NCBI GenBank assembly: GCA_007095785.1 | Contig: SFBL01000083.1 | Coordinates: 1-64,000 of the forward strand | From: Microcystis aeruginosa Ma_SC_T_19800800_S464 | GTDB taxonomy: Bacteria; Cyanobacteriota; Cyanobacteriia; Cyanobacteriales; Microcystaceae | Length of the DNA stretch: 64,000 nt | Direction: 5' to 3' | Part shown: piece after piece, positions 57,862 to 64,000 of the stretch | Position numbering within the stretch: the first letter of the stretch is position 1 | Layout of the letters: every line of letters starts with the position of its first letter | Notes under the pieces: model-generated | Told to the model about the DNA's origin: nothing | The model's input: only the letters and a program-made list of their open reading frames with translations | Database searches by the model: none | Made by a program: the position numbers and the translations under genes

Positions 57862-58099
57862 TTTTTCTAAAGGAAAACGGGGGGCACTCATTTCCTCTCA
57901 GGGAAAAACACGCATTACCATTTATCTAGATGATGAGATTCTAGCTTATTTTCGAGAACAGGCTGAAACCGCAGGAATGGGCTATCAAACCCTAATTAAT
58001 GAGGTTTTAAAACAATATATCCAATCTCCTAAGGAGCGATCGCTCACTCAGTCCGATTTACGCCGTATTCTTCGGGAAGAATTATCAGCCCTCCAATAA
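57845..58099 (+). CDS. brnA: BrnA-family antitoxin (toxin partner truncated)
   Basis: An 84-residue protein from ATG 57845 (a TTG at 57818 in the same frame is less likely). MRKEYDFSKGKRGAL is the usual BrnA start, followed by a ribbon-helix-helix part ITIYLDDEILAYFREQAETA, GMGYQTLINEVLKQYIQ. BrnA represses its own operon and neutralises BrnT. Only the last 24 codons of BrnT remain upstream, so this antitoxin is now an orphan. Confidence 0.85.
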   Translation: MRKEYDFSKGKRGALISSQGKTRITIYLDDEILAYFREQAETAGMGYQTLINEVLKQYIQSPKERSLTQSDLRRILREELSALQ

Positions 58100-58164
58100 T
58101 GTTGCTTGTGATAGTTACAAGTTAGGCGATCGCTGTGTTGTTCTGAGGAATAGCGATCGCTTTT

Positions 58165-58770
58165 TTGCTTCTTTTCATCCCCTGAAACCGCTATAAGTCA
58201 GAGTTTAAAAGGGTTTTGAGGATTTTAGCCGCCCGATTAATTCATTAGTTCTACTTAAAAAGTACCCAACTATACCATAAAGTGACCCTTTAAAGTTAAT
58301 ATAAATCTAATATTACAGGAAAAATTAGACCCGCTCAAAAAAATACCCTATCTGTAGGGGTACAAGGTTTGTAGTAACACCATCTGTAGAGTTTTTGCCT
58401 AACTGATCTAACATCCATACTTTAAAGATGCTACATCTGAGAGAGTGGGATATTTTTGGAGATTACGACTAAATAGCATCTGGTTTCATCTTTGAAGGCG
58501 ATCGCATCTCTTGATTTTCTGGGAAAAGCGGGCGTTTTTTAGGCTTTCCTTGAATAAATCCAGCAATAAATCCCTGAAATCGCAACAAATCAGCATATAA
58601 AAGGGTTTTACTCATTCTAGTTAAGGTAAATCGGGTTTAATCTCTTAAATCTGTCTGATTAATTCATCTGTTCTACTTCAAGGGTTAGGGCATTATACCA
58701 TAAAGTGACCCTTTAAATCTAATATAAATCTAATATAAATCTAATATAAATCTAATATAAAAGTTAATAT
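58165..58770. repeat. Diverged direct duplication plus 11-bp tandem repeat
   Basis: Two units about 410 bases apart share CCCTGAAAYCGC, AAAAGGGTTTT, GATTAATTCAT and the almost identical TACCATAAAGTGACCCTTTA followed by AATATAAATCTAATA (near 58273 and 58695). The second unit ends in at least four tandem copies of TCTAATATAAA (58716-58760). The gap 58100-58907 holds no gene I can support, only HIP1 sites. Confidence 0.75.
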
Positions 58771-58907
58771 TCTGTACCAAAAAACCTATTAGAAAAGTAT
58801 TAGATTTATAGATTGCCATTACCCCAAATAAAACTTATTCTGGTATCAAAGGTGATGAAAGCAATCACTTTTAACCCCAAAGACAAGACATTTTGCTCAA
58901 AAGAATT

Positions 58908-58982
58908 ATGGCTAACTCGAAAAATTCAGAAATGGGTTTTTGGGAGTGTCTTGAGGGTTTAGATCAAAATTGGAATATCTGA
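58908..58982 (+). other. 24-codon frame directly before, and in frame with, the next gene
   Basis: ATG 58908 begins a short peptide (MANSKNSEMGFWECLEGLDQ then NWNI) ended by TGA at 58980-58982. The large frame continues in the same phase from 58983. It may be a leader peptide, or the original N-terminus of the following protein cut off by a nonsense change. No strong ribosome site is seen. Confidence 0.3.
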
Positions 58983-60605
58983 TTGATTATCAATAGAATT
59001 CCAAATCCCATATTACTTACTACAAGAAAACAGATGATACACGACACCCTTAAAACAACAAATCTCGTAGCATTAGAATCAGTTATGGCTGATCCAAGTT
59101 CTCAAATTTTCGCTGATTATATGGCGAATATCATCAAACAAATACCTAACCCTGGAAAATTGACATTGTTAACTGGCACAGCCAACAGCCAGGTTTCATT
59201 CTATTTCCAATCACCAACCACTAGCCAAATTAATGCTGATTTATATAACAATATTCTTTCACCAAGGGTAAAGGGTGTTGGTAGCCAATATGGTGTGAAT
59301 CAGGCAGCCCTATTAAGTTCATCTTTTATAAATGGGTATAATCAAATATATTTGAGCCTGAGATATCAGCTTTCCCAGTTAGACCAAGCGACAATGCAGA
59401 CACTTTTAGCCAAGGTTGCAGGTAGCATCACCGCCCTGCGTCCGATCTGGAATGCTTGGGTAGATACCTTTGGACCCAAACCCAATAGCTCTAGTGAGCC
59501 ATCAATCCTCGTCCCCAAGCTTGATATGAATGACACAAACATAGCTCTCATACAGATGACGGGTACAATGCAAACAACTTGGCTTAACCCATCTTTTCAG
59601 GAAAAACTGAAAGCTGATTCAAGCTACCCATATCAACATATGAATGATTTTGATCAGATTTTTAGTGGCATTCCACTTTCGGTTCCTGCACAGATGCGGG
59701 ATCTGATAAAACAAGTTTACAATGCCCAAGGTGCGGCAGGTGGCATCACTGCCAAACAAGCCAATGCGACTCAGATCCTTAGTGGAGTTCGTAACAATGT
59801 TCAGCACCCTAGCCAAGCTAATGGTGGTCTTAAACTGAGTGGTAGCGACAAGATGATCCCTGGTATGATATTTCAACCTCAAGATCCAATGACCCTAACA
59901 AATGAGTTGGGGGCTTATCCTACCCAAGGACTGACATATAGTGCAATAGTTACTAAAAGCAGTAGTTCAACATTGACCTTTGAAGCGTCGGTAGGAGGTG
60001 GAATTTCCATTCCAATCTTAGACTTTTTCTCAATTGGGTTAAGCGGTGGAGCAAAAACTAGCATTTTTAACAACGATTTTGCTGGATCAAGATTCACTAT
60101 AAAATTAACTGTTAACAATCCGACTCTACAGCCAATAATGACCGTCACACCAATGCTTTATAATATTACTACCCAACAAGGATGGCTTTATGTCGATCCA
60201 GTGAAGGAAGCAATAAAAAATGGTCGCAATACTGACGTAACAGGCTTCGTCTTCGATGGAGGGGTACCAAGCTTCCACTTGGAAGAAGGTGGTGATTTTG
60301 GCTACATAAATACTCTGGTGTTGAGCCAATTCCTTGAACTTAGTCTTGTGTTTGAGCAGTGCAACAGTACGGAAGTAAGAAAATATTTTGAACAATATGC
60401 CAGTGCTACGATTAGCTTTCTAGGCATTCCATTGGGAGGAGTCAGCCAAAGTTCTACCTACAGCTATAGCTACAGTAATCAGACTGAAACTACGATTACA
60501 GTTACCTTGAAGCCCAAGGCTCCAGGTTATACACCTGGTGGAACTGACATAACGCAGTCTTTGTGTAATCTTGTGGCAGTGGGTATCACCTATCCATTCG
60601 CTTAA
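58983..60605 (+). CDS. Unrecognised protein of 523-540 residues, aggregation- or pore-like C-terminal half
   Basis: I do not recognise a family. The frame starts at TTG 58983; ATG 59034 (MIHDTLKTTNLVALESVMAD) is a more natural start and gives 523 residues. The first 300 residues are mainly helical, polar and Gln/Asn-rich. Then come a Gly-rich hydrophobic stretch near 335-355 (VGGGISIPILDFFSIGLSGG), strand-rich sequence, and a repetitive SSTYSYSYSNQTETTITVTL near 495. No signal peptide. The Gly/Ser-rich amphipathic strands resemble those of secreted or pore-forming proteins, but this is only an impression. It stands alone among toxin-antitoxin loci and repeats. Confidence 0.6.
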   Translation: MIINRIPNPILLTTRKQMIHDTLKTTNLVALESVMADPSSQIFADYMANIIKQIPNPGKLTLLTGTANSQVSFYFQSPTTSQINADLYNNILSPRVKGVGSQYGVNQAALLSSSFINGYNQIYLSLRYQLSQLDQATMQTLLAKVAGSITALRPIWNAWVDTFGPKPNSSSEPSILVPKLDMNDTNIALIQMTGTMQTTWLNPSFQEKLKADSSYPYQHMNDFDQIFSGIPLSVPAQMRDLIKQVYNAQGAAGGITAKQANATQILSGVRNNVQHPSQANGGLKLSGSDKMIPGMIFQPQDPMTLTNELGAYPTQGLTYSAIVTKSSSSTLTFEASVGGGISIPILDFFSIGLSGGAKTSIFNNDFAGSRFTIKLTVNNPTLQPIMTVTPMLYNITTQQGWLYVDPVKEAIKNGRNTDVTGFVFDGGVPSFHLEEGGDFGYINTLVLSQFLELSLVFEQCNSTEVRKYFEQYASATISFLGIPLGGVSQSSTYSYSYSNQTETTITVTLKPKAPGYTPGGTDITQSLCNLVAVGITYPFA

Positions 60606-60652
60606 GATTTACTCATTTGTCGTGATTGATTTTTTACCTAAAGTGCGATCGC

Positions 60653-60735
60653 TGATCTGGTAGGTTGGGTTGAGGCAACGAAACCCAACACTATTTAAGG
60701 TGTGTTACTTCAGTGACATACCTTTTATCTATCAG
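60653..60735. repeat. Hairpin repeat pair, copy 1
   Basis: GTTGGGTTGAGGCAACGAAA with CCCAAC forms one hairpin, and AAGGTGTGTTACTTCAGTGA with CATACCTT a second. Related copies start near 61438, 62587 and 63349. The block follows GATCTGGTAG in three of them. Confidence 0.75.
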
Positions 60736-60862
60736 TACGATCGCTTATATATCTCTCTATTAATCAAACTTTGGCAAGACGCGATCGCACAGGAAAAATT
60801 GTTATTCCGCCCTCAGGATATGCTACAATGCGGGATATTTCAGTTGGCAAAGTGGCAATGAT

Positions 60863-61150
60863 TTGGAACTAGCATTTGAATGGGATAAACAGAAAGCAAA
60901 AATAAATCAAAGAAAACATAACATTTCTTTTGAAGAAGCATCCACCGTATTTGATGATCCCTTAGCTGTAAATTTCGATGATCCTGACCATTCTACAGGA
61001 GAGAATCGCTATCTTATAATAGGTTTATCAGATAAAAGTAAATTTCTATTTGTTTCTTATACGGATCGTGATCATAAAATTCGTTTAATTAGTGCAAGAT
61101 TAGTTACACCCAAAGAAAGGAGATATTATGAACGAGAAAATCCAAGATGA
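60863..61150 (+). CDS. brnT: BrnT-family ribonuclease toxin
   Basis: A 95-residue RelE-fold toxin. ELAFEWDKQKAKINQRKHNI, FEEASTVFDDPLAVNFDDPD, RYLIIGLSDKSKFLFVSYTD and IRLISARLVTPKERRYYE are the complete BrnT pattern, with the catalytic Lys, Arg and Tyr positions. The start is TTG 60863; the ATG five bases upstream is in another frame. The antitoxin gene begins 23 bases before its stop. Confidence 0.9.
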   Translation: MELAFEWDKQKAKINQRKHNISFEEASTVFDDPLAVNFDDPDHSTGENRYLIIGLSDKSKFLFVSYTDRDHKIRLISARLVTPKERRYYERENPR

Positions 61151-61400
61151 ATTAGAAGATGACTTGCGAGAAGAATATGATTTAAGTCAACTTAAAAATC
61201 CTGTTCGCGGAAAATATTACCAACAGTATCGGGAAGGTCATAGCGTTACTATTCATCATGAAGATGGAACAAAAACGGTTGAACATTTTCCAGCGCAAAA
61301 TGATGTAATTATTCTTGATCCTGATGTTAAAAAATATTTTCCTAATTCGGAATCCGTTAATGCGACCTTAAGAAGTTTAATTAAATTAATTCCTCAATAA
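61128..61400 (+). CDS. Antitoxin of the BrnT pair
   Basis: A 90-residue protein encoded in overlap with brnT, as in type II pairs where the toxin comes first. The N-terminus is acidic (KIQDELEDDLREEYDLSQLK), the middle is strand-like (EGHSVTIHHEDGTKTVEHF), and the end DVKKYFPNSESVNATLRSLI is BrnA-like. It lacks the clear ribbon-helix-helix of the orphan BrnA at 57845, so it belongs to a different antitoxin subgroup. Confidence 0.75.
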   Translation: MNEKIQDELEDDLREEYDLSQLKNPVRGKYYQQYREGHSVTIHHEDGTKTVEHFPAQNDVIILDPDVKKYFPNSESVNATLRSLIKLIPQ

Positions 61401-61680
61401 TAGTGCGATGCCTACGGCACTGCGTAGCAGTATGCCGATCTGGTAGGTTGGGTTGAGGCAACAAAACCCAACAATATTTGATTTAAGGTGTTAGGACTTA
61501 CCCAATAGCACTATAAATCTTGTCTAACCGTAGGGACAATTCATGAATTGCCCCTACGGGTAGCGTACCTGCGTAAGTCCTCTTTACTTAGATTCAGTGC
61601 GATGCCTACGGCACTGCATAGCAGTACGCCACTCGCTGAAAGCGCACCGAAGGTGATCTTGTAAATTGGGTTATCTTTAA
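61401..61680. repeat. Cluster of dispersed repeats
   Basis: It contains two copies of GTGCGATGCCTACGGCACTG followed by CRTAGCAGTA (61403 and 61598), one copy of the GTTGGGTTGAGGCAAC hairpin (61447), and a palindromic stretch (GTAGGGACAATTCATGAATT then GCCCCTACGG) near 61531-61560. No gene. Confidence 0.75.
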
Positions 61681-62154
61681 TTAAGTTTTTCCCTTGCTTA
61701 AATTATTACAAAACAATTGAATTTCATTGATTATGGTTTGATAAGAATTAACAATTTGATGGGCGATGATTAAAACCTTTTCCTCATCTAATTGGCAAGA
61801 ATAAGCACTTCTCACCAGATGACGAAACCGCCTTAACTCATCCAAAATGAGCCTTGTTTCTTCCATGATAACTGCTTTTCTCACATTAGGTATATCAACA
61901 GACATTTGATCTAATAAATCTCGATGCCATTTATCCCCCGTTGGAAATCTTTGATCAATTTTTTTAGCAATAACCTCAAAAATACGCTCGATTCCAGTAT
62001 AAACTCCATGCAAATTAAGCGCAATAGAATTAATTAATGCGTTTTGATACATGACATCCGATTGATTCTTAAAAATATCTCTAACTGTTGCAAAGCTTGA
62101 AGAATTTTCTTGATTTCTTGATTAATTCTATCTTGAATTAGTAAATTATTCATA
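61681..62154 (-). pseudogene. hepT: HepT-family ribonuclease toxin gene with a one-base frameshift
   Basis: ATG 62154 starts a frame (MNNLLIQDRINQEIKKILQA then LQQLEIF) that slips at a run of five A on the plus strand (62071-62075, T on the coding strand). One more T would continue into KNQSDVMYQNALINSIALNL and the rest, ending at 61681. The second part carries the HepT motif RRFRHLVRSAYS. HepT is the toxin of the MntA-HepT pair. Its ATG overlaps the mntA stop (ATGA). The shift is in a homopolymer, so a sequencing error or phase variation is possible. A downstream ATG at 62052 would give only the C-terminal 123 residues. Confidence 0.75.
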
Positions 62155-62524
62155 GTTCAATCCCCTGAGCAATTGCCTCTAAAATATAAGGATGAGCCTT
62201 TTGAACTTCTACTAAATCCACCTCAAAATCCTGTCCATTATCTAATTCTGTGATCGCTTTAAAATAATCTTTCTCTGGTAAATCCCAAACCGCTAAATCC
62301 AGATCAGAATGGGGAGTTATTTCTTCATAATTTAACAATGAACCAAATAAAACAACTTTCGTGACTCCATACTTATCTTTAAGGAGACTAGCACATTTTT
62401 GAGCAATTTTTAACCCTACTTGTTGCCGTTGTTTCATCTCTAAGAGAAATTGTTCACGGTTTGCTCTCGCTGCTAAAACTTCAGTAATAATCTCTTGTTT
62501 TCGTTCCTCAGTTAACTGTGTCAT
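62150..62524 (-). CDS. mntA: MntA-type nucleotidyltransferase antitoxin
   Basis: A 124-residue minimal nucleotidyltransferase. The signature Gly-Ser-X10-Asp-X-Asp is in VVLFGSLLNYEEITPHSDLD then LAV, with the third acidic residue in FEVDLVEVQKAHPYI. MntA antitoxins inactivate HepT by adding AMP to its active-site tyrosine. ATG 62524 (MTQLTEERKQEIITEVLAAR) is chosen; the frame opens at 62545. It overlaps hepT by the ATGA tetranucleotide. It looks intact. Confidence 0.85.
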   Translation of the reverse strand: MTQLTEERKQEIITEVLAARANREQFLLEMKQRQQVGLKIAQKCASLLKDKYGVTKVVLFGSLLNYEEITPHSDLDLAVWDLPEKDYFKAITELDNGQDFEVDLVEVQKAHPYILEAIAQGIEL

Positions 62525-62579
62525 TATGATTACCCCTAATATCAATAGTTTCTATGATAGCAATTTTTGTGATAAGCGA

Positions 62580-62665
62580 TCGCCGATCTGGTAGCTTGGG
62601 TTGAGGCAACGAAACCCAACAATATTTGATTTAAGGTGTGTTACTTTAGTGACACACCTTACAGC
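62580..62665. repeat. Hairpin repeat pair, copy 3
   Basis: The same two hairpins as at 60653, here GCTTGGGTTGAGGCAACGAA and AAGGTGTGTTACTTTAGTGA with CACACCTT (a perfect 12-bp stem). The second hairpin forms the 3' end of the truncated PIN toxin fragment that follows on the minus strand. Confidence 0.75.
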
Positions 62666-62915
62666 GTTGATGGTTATTGTCATTTCGACTCAGTAAGGCA
62701 ATAAGCGCAGAAGCATCGCACAAAATCAAGATAATTCCTCTCTTTTTAGCTGTTTTTCCTGTATTAACTCAGCAAATTTCTCTCCTGTTTGGGTAGAAAG
62801 ATCTGGGGAAGCTCCTTCAATGATACCCACTTTTCCCTTAAGGACTTCAGCTAGGGAGTTACTAGGGGGTGTCTTTTCCTTGCCTGAAATGGCATCCAGT
62901 ACGATGAGCCTTACC
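62646..62915 (-). pseudogene. VapBC-type remnant: antitoxin C-terminus and PIN toxin N-terminus
   Basis: On the minus strand, from about 62915, RLIVLDAISGKEK leads into SLAEVLKGKVGIIEGASPDL and ends in EKQLKREELS-stop (62726), an antitoxin tail. A TTG at 62729 overlaps it and opens MILCDASALIALLSRNDNN then HQRC, a PIN-domain N-terminus with the first catalytic Asp. This stops after 27 residues, exactly where the hairpin repeat begins. The repeat insertion probably truncated the toxin. Confidence 0.65.
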
Positions 62916-63196
62916 TAAAATGTCGGATGAATGCCCCCGCTACATTTTTCGACAAGATACTCACCTTTGCGGGGTATGAAATCCGACCAGAATATCAACA
63001 CCATCTCTGGGTAAACGGCGAACTCTGTTATACTTAACCTAGCCAAGGGTCGAGAATTGTTAGATCCTAGTCGTAGAAGCGAAGCTAAAAAACGGAACAC
63101 CAGAGCAATATCAGAAACTCGATGAAACTATAGCGTTTCTGATTCACAAGAGGTACATTACCGATCCTGAACAGCTTAATCAGCAAAGGTTTAAGT

Positions 63197-63340
63197 GTGC
63201 CGCACAGATGCGAGAACCGCTATATCAGAACTTCTCAGTTTGTGCGTAATTCTTGTATTCGTTATTGGCTGTACAATCAAGGGACAACCCGCAATGACCT
63301 CCAAAAGCTTTGTGCGGTACTAGCTAAGAATAAAGAGACG
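63197..63340 (+). pseudogene. TnpB-type transposon protein fragment
   Basis: The frame RCENRYIRTSQFVRNSCIRY then WLYNQGTTRNDLQKLCAVLA is the N-terminal part of an IS200/IS605-group TnpB. It is not closely similar to the TnpB at 38.9 kb. It ends where another copy of the GGTTGGATTGAGGCAACGAA repeat starts (63349). The 280 bases upstream (62916-63196) hold other fragments I cannot assign. Confidence 0.6.
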
Positions 63341-63348
63341 AGTCTAGG

Positions 63349-63380
63349 TTGGATTGAGGCAACGAAACCCAACACTATAA
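63349..63380. repeat. Hairpin repeat, copy 4 (first half only)
   Basis: GGTTGGATTGAGGCAACGAA followed by ACCCAAC, lying between the TnpB fragment and the 3' end of the YcaO gene. The second hairpin is missing. Confidence 0.7.
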
Positions 63381-63393
63381 TAACCCTAAAAGT

Positions 63394-64000
63394 TTACATC
63401 CACATGGGAAAAGGATTTAATTCATCTTCCGTTAAAGCTTCTTTTAACCATCCCATGCTAACAGGAACATCATACAATCTTCCCGCACCTAAACGCTTCC
63501 ACATATGACGCATTCCGGGGACAATGACTTTAGCTACCCTTAAACCAATATCAGGACGAGTCTGATCTAATACTAACATTTCCATCCCCTTTGACTCAAC
63601 AATTCGCTGACACAATTTAACATCTTCTAATAAATCATCACTGGCTAATTGTAAATAATCATTACTTTTTTTCGGTATTATTTTACTATCGGTAACTAAA
63701 TAAGATTGATTGCTTAACCTTGCCGTTTGCCACCATTTAACCGCCAAAGGATCCGCAGAAGGATTATAAATCGTTGTCCCATCTTCCTTAAAAGATAACA
63801 CATTGGGTAAGATTTGATTAACCTCCGTTAACGCTCGACTAATGGCAATTTTCGGGTCAAAATGCGCCCCATATCCTAATAAAATATCTTCCACTTCCCG
63901 CTCTTTTCTGGGACTAATAGCAGCAAAACAAGGGATATTCAAATCACTGGTAATATCTAACACCCATAGCTCCCGATTTAACCACTCATAATATTGCTTT
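63394..64000 (-). CDS. YcaO-domain cyclodehydratase (TOMM/RiPP type), C-terminal part, runs off the right edge
   Basis: The frame is open to the window edge: upstream of the GTG at 63963 it reads KQYYEWLNRELWVLDITSDL, so the gene is partial. NIPCFAAISPRKEREVEDIL and GYGAHFDPKIAISRALTEVN are the YcaO core with ATP-site Glu residues, and MEMLVLDQTRPDIGLRVAKV then IVPGMRHMWKRLGAGRLYDV the C-terminal core. The last residues are Leu-Asn-Pro-Phe-Pro-Met-Trp-Met, the Pro-rich tail of azoline-forming YcaO enzymes. It would turn Cys/Ser/Thr of a precursor peptide into thiazoline or oxazoline rings, using ATP. The rest of the cluster should lie to the right. Confidence 0.85.
   Translation of the reverse strand, partial: KQYYEWLNRELWVLDITSDLNIPCFAAISPRKEREVEDILLGYGAHFDPKIAISRALTEVNQILPNVLSFKEDGTTIYNPSADPLAVKWWQTARLSNQSYLVTDSKIIPKKSNDYLQLASDDLLEDVKLCQRIVESKGMEMLVLDQTRPDIGLRVAKVIVPGMRHMWKRLGAGRLYDVPVSMGWLKEALTEDELNPFPMWM

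Noticed and set aside
61681-62052. HepT as a complete 123-residue gene starting at 62052
   Set aside because: The missing N-terminus is readable upstream in another frame from 62154, joined to mntA by ATGA, so the gene is frameshifted.
62916-63100. Minus-strand 61-codon frame and plus-strand fragment near 62970-63030
   Set aside because: The sequence looks like degraded coding DNA, but no frame gives a family I can name.
63394-63963. YcaO protein as a complete 189-residue gene
   Set aside because: The same frame stays open to the window edge with conserved YcaO-type sequence upstream of the GTG at 63963.

Overview
The window comes from a cyanobacterium, most likely a bloom-forming Microcystis-like strain. 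This is inferred from content: petB/petD of the cytochrome b6f complex, a phytol-kinase-type prenyl kinase, a type IV pilus taxis system of the PilH/I/J and HmpF kind, two PEP-CTERM proteins, many copies of the HIP1 palindrome GCGATCGC, heptameric tandem repeats, many toxin-antitoxin (TA) loci and a YcaO peptide-modifying enzyme at the right edge. No species-specific marker was searched.

Layout. 1-2.6 kb: a TA-rich edge (YoeB tail, DUF433/DUF5615 pair, DUF2283 pair) plus a PEP-CTERM protein. 2.6-14.3 kb: housekeeping genes (tRNA-Arg, a ferrochelatase-like protein with a polyhistidine tail, DUF2993, yidD, prenyl kinase, aldose epimerase, tRNA-Lys, tsaB, a choice-of-anchor PEP-CTERM protein, cysE, uvrA, a methyltransferase). 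14.3-16.2 kb: small TA genes and a DUF29 protein. 16.3-27.4 kb: acyltransferase, fabG, an Anbu proteasome-like protease, a TauE-type permease, a TPR/M48 pair whose last codons lie inside tRNA-Leu, a C5 DNA methyltransferase and a tldD-DUF456-tldE operon. 27.6-33 kb: DUF29, vapBC, and a transglutaminase / alpha-E / circularly permuted ATP-grasp operon, the usual partners of Anbu. 33.2-37.8 kb: petBD, a squalene/phytoene synthase-like gene and hmpF.

38.2-41.8 kb is a nest of mobile DNA: a TnpB gene (IS200/IS605 group) interrupted by a group II intron whose own maturase has lost its reverse transcriptase core, and again by a 119-bp MITE. Removing both restores one uninterrupted 372-residue TnpB with all its catalytic residues. 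42-47 kb carries pilH-pilI-pilJ and a glycosyltransferase-TPR gene.

47.5-57.5 kb is the most unusual coding block. A probable leftward operon holds an amidohydrolase, a long carotenoid cleavage oxygenase and a 1903-residue protein (Ser/Thr kinase, STAND-type ATPase, TPR-like region, GAF domain). In that protein the usual C-terminal histidine kinase is replaced by an AAA-like (AAA_35-type) ATPase. Facing it, with overlapping 3' ends, is a second AAA-like ATPase with an N-terminal helix-turn-helix.

57.6-64 kb is a decaying accessory region: BrnT/BrnA remnants and an intact pair, a frameshifted HepT next to an intact MntA, VapBC and TnpB fragments, several copies of two hairpin repeats, an unrecognised 523-540 residue protein, and the C-terminal part of a YcaO cyclodehydratase that runs off the right edge.
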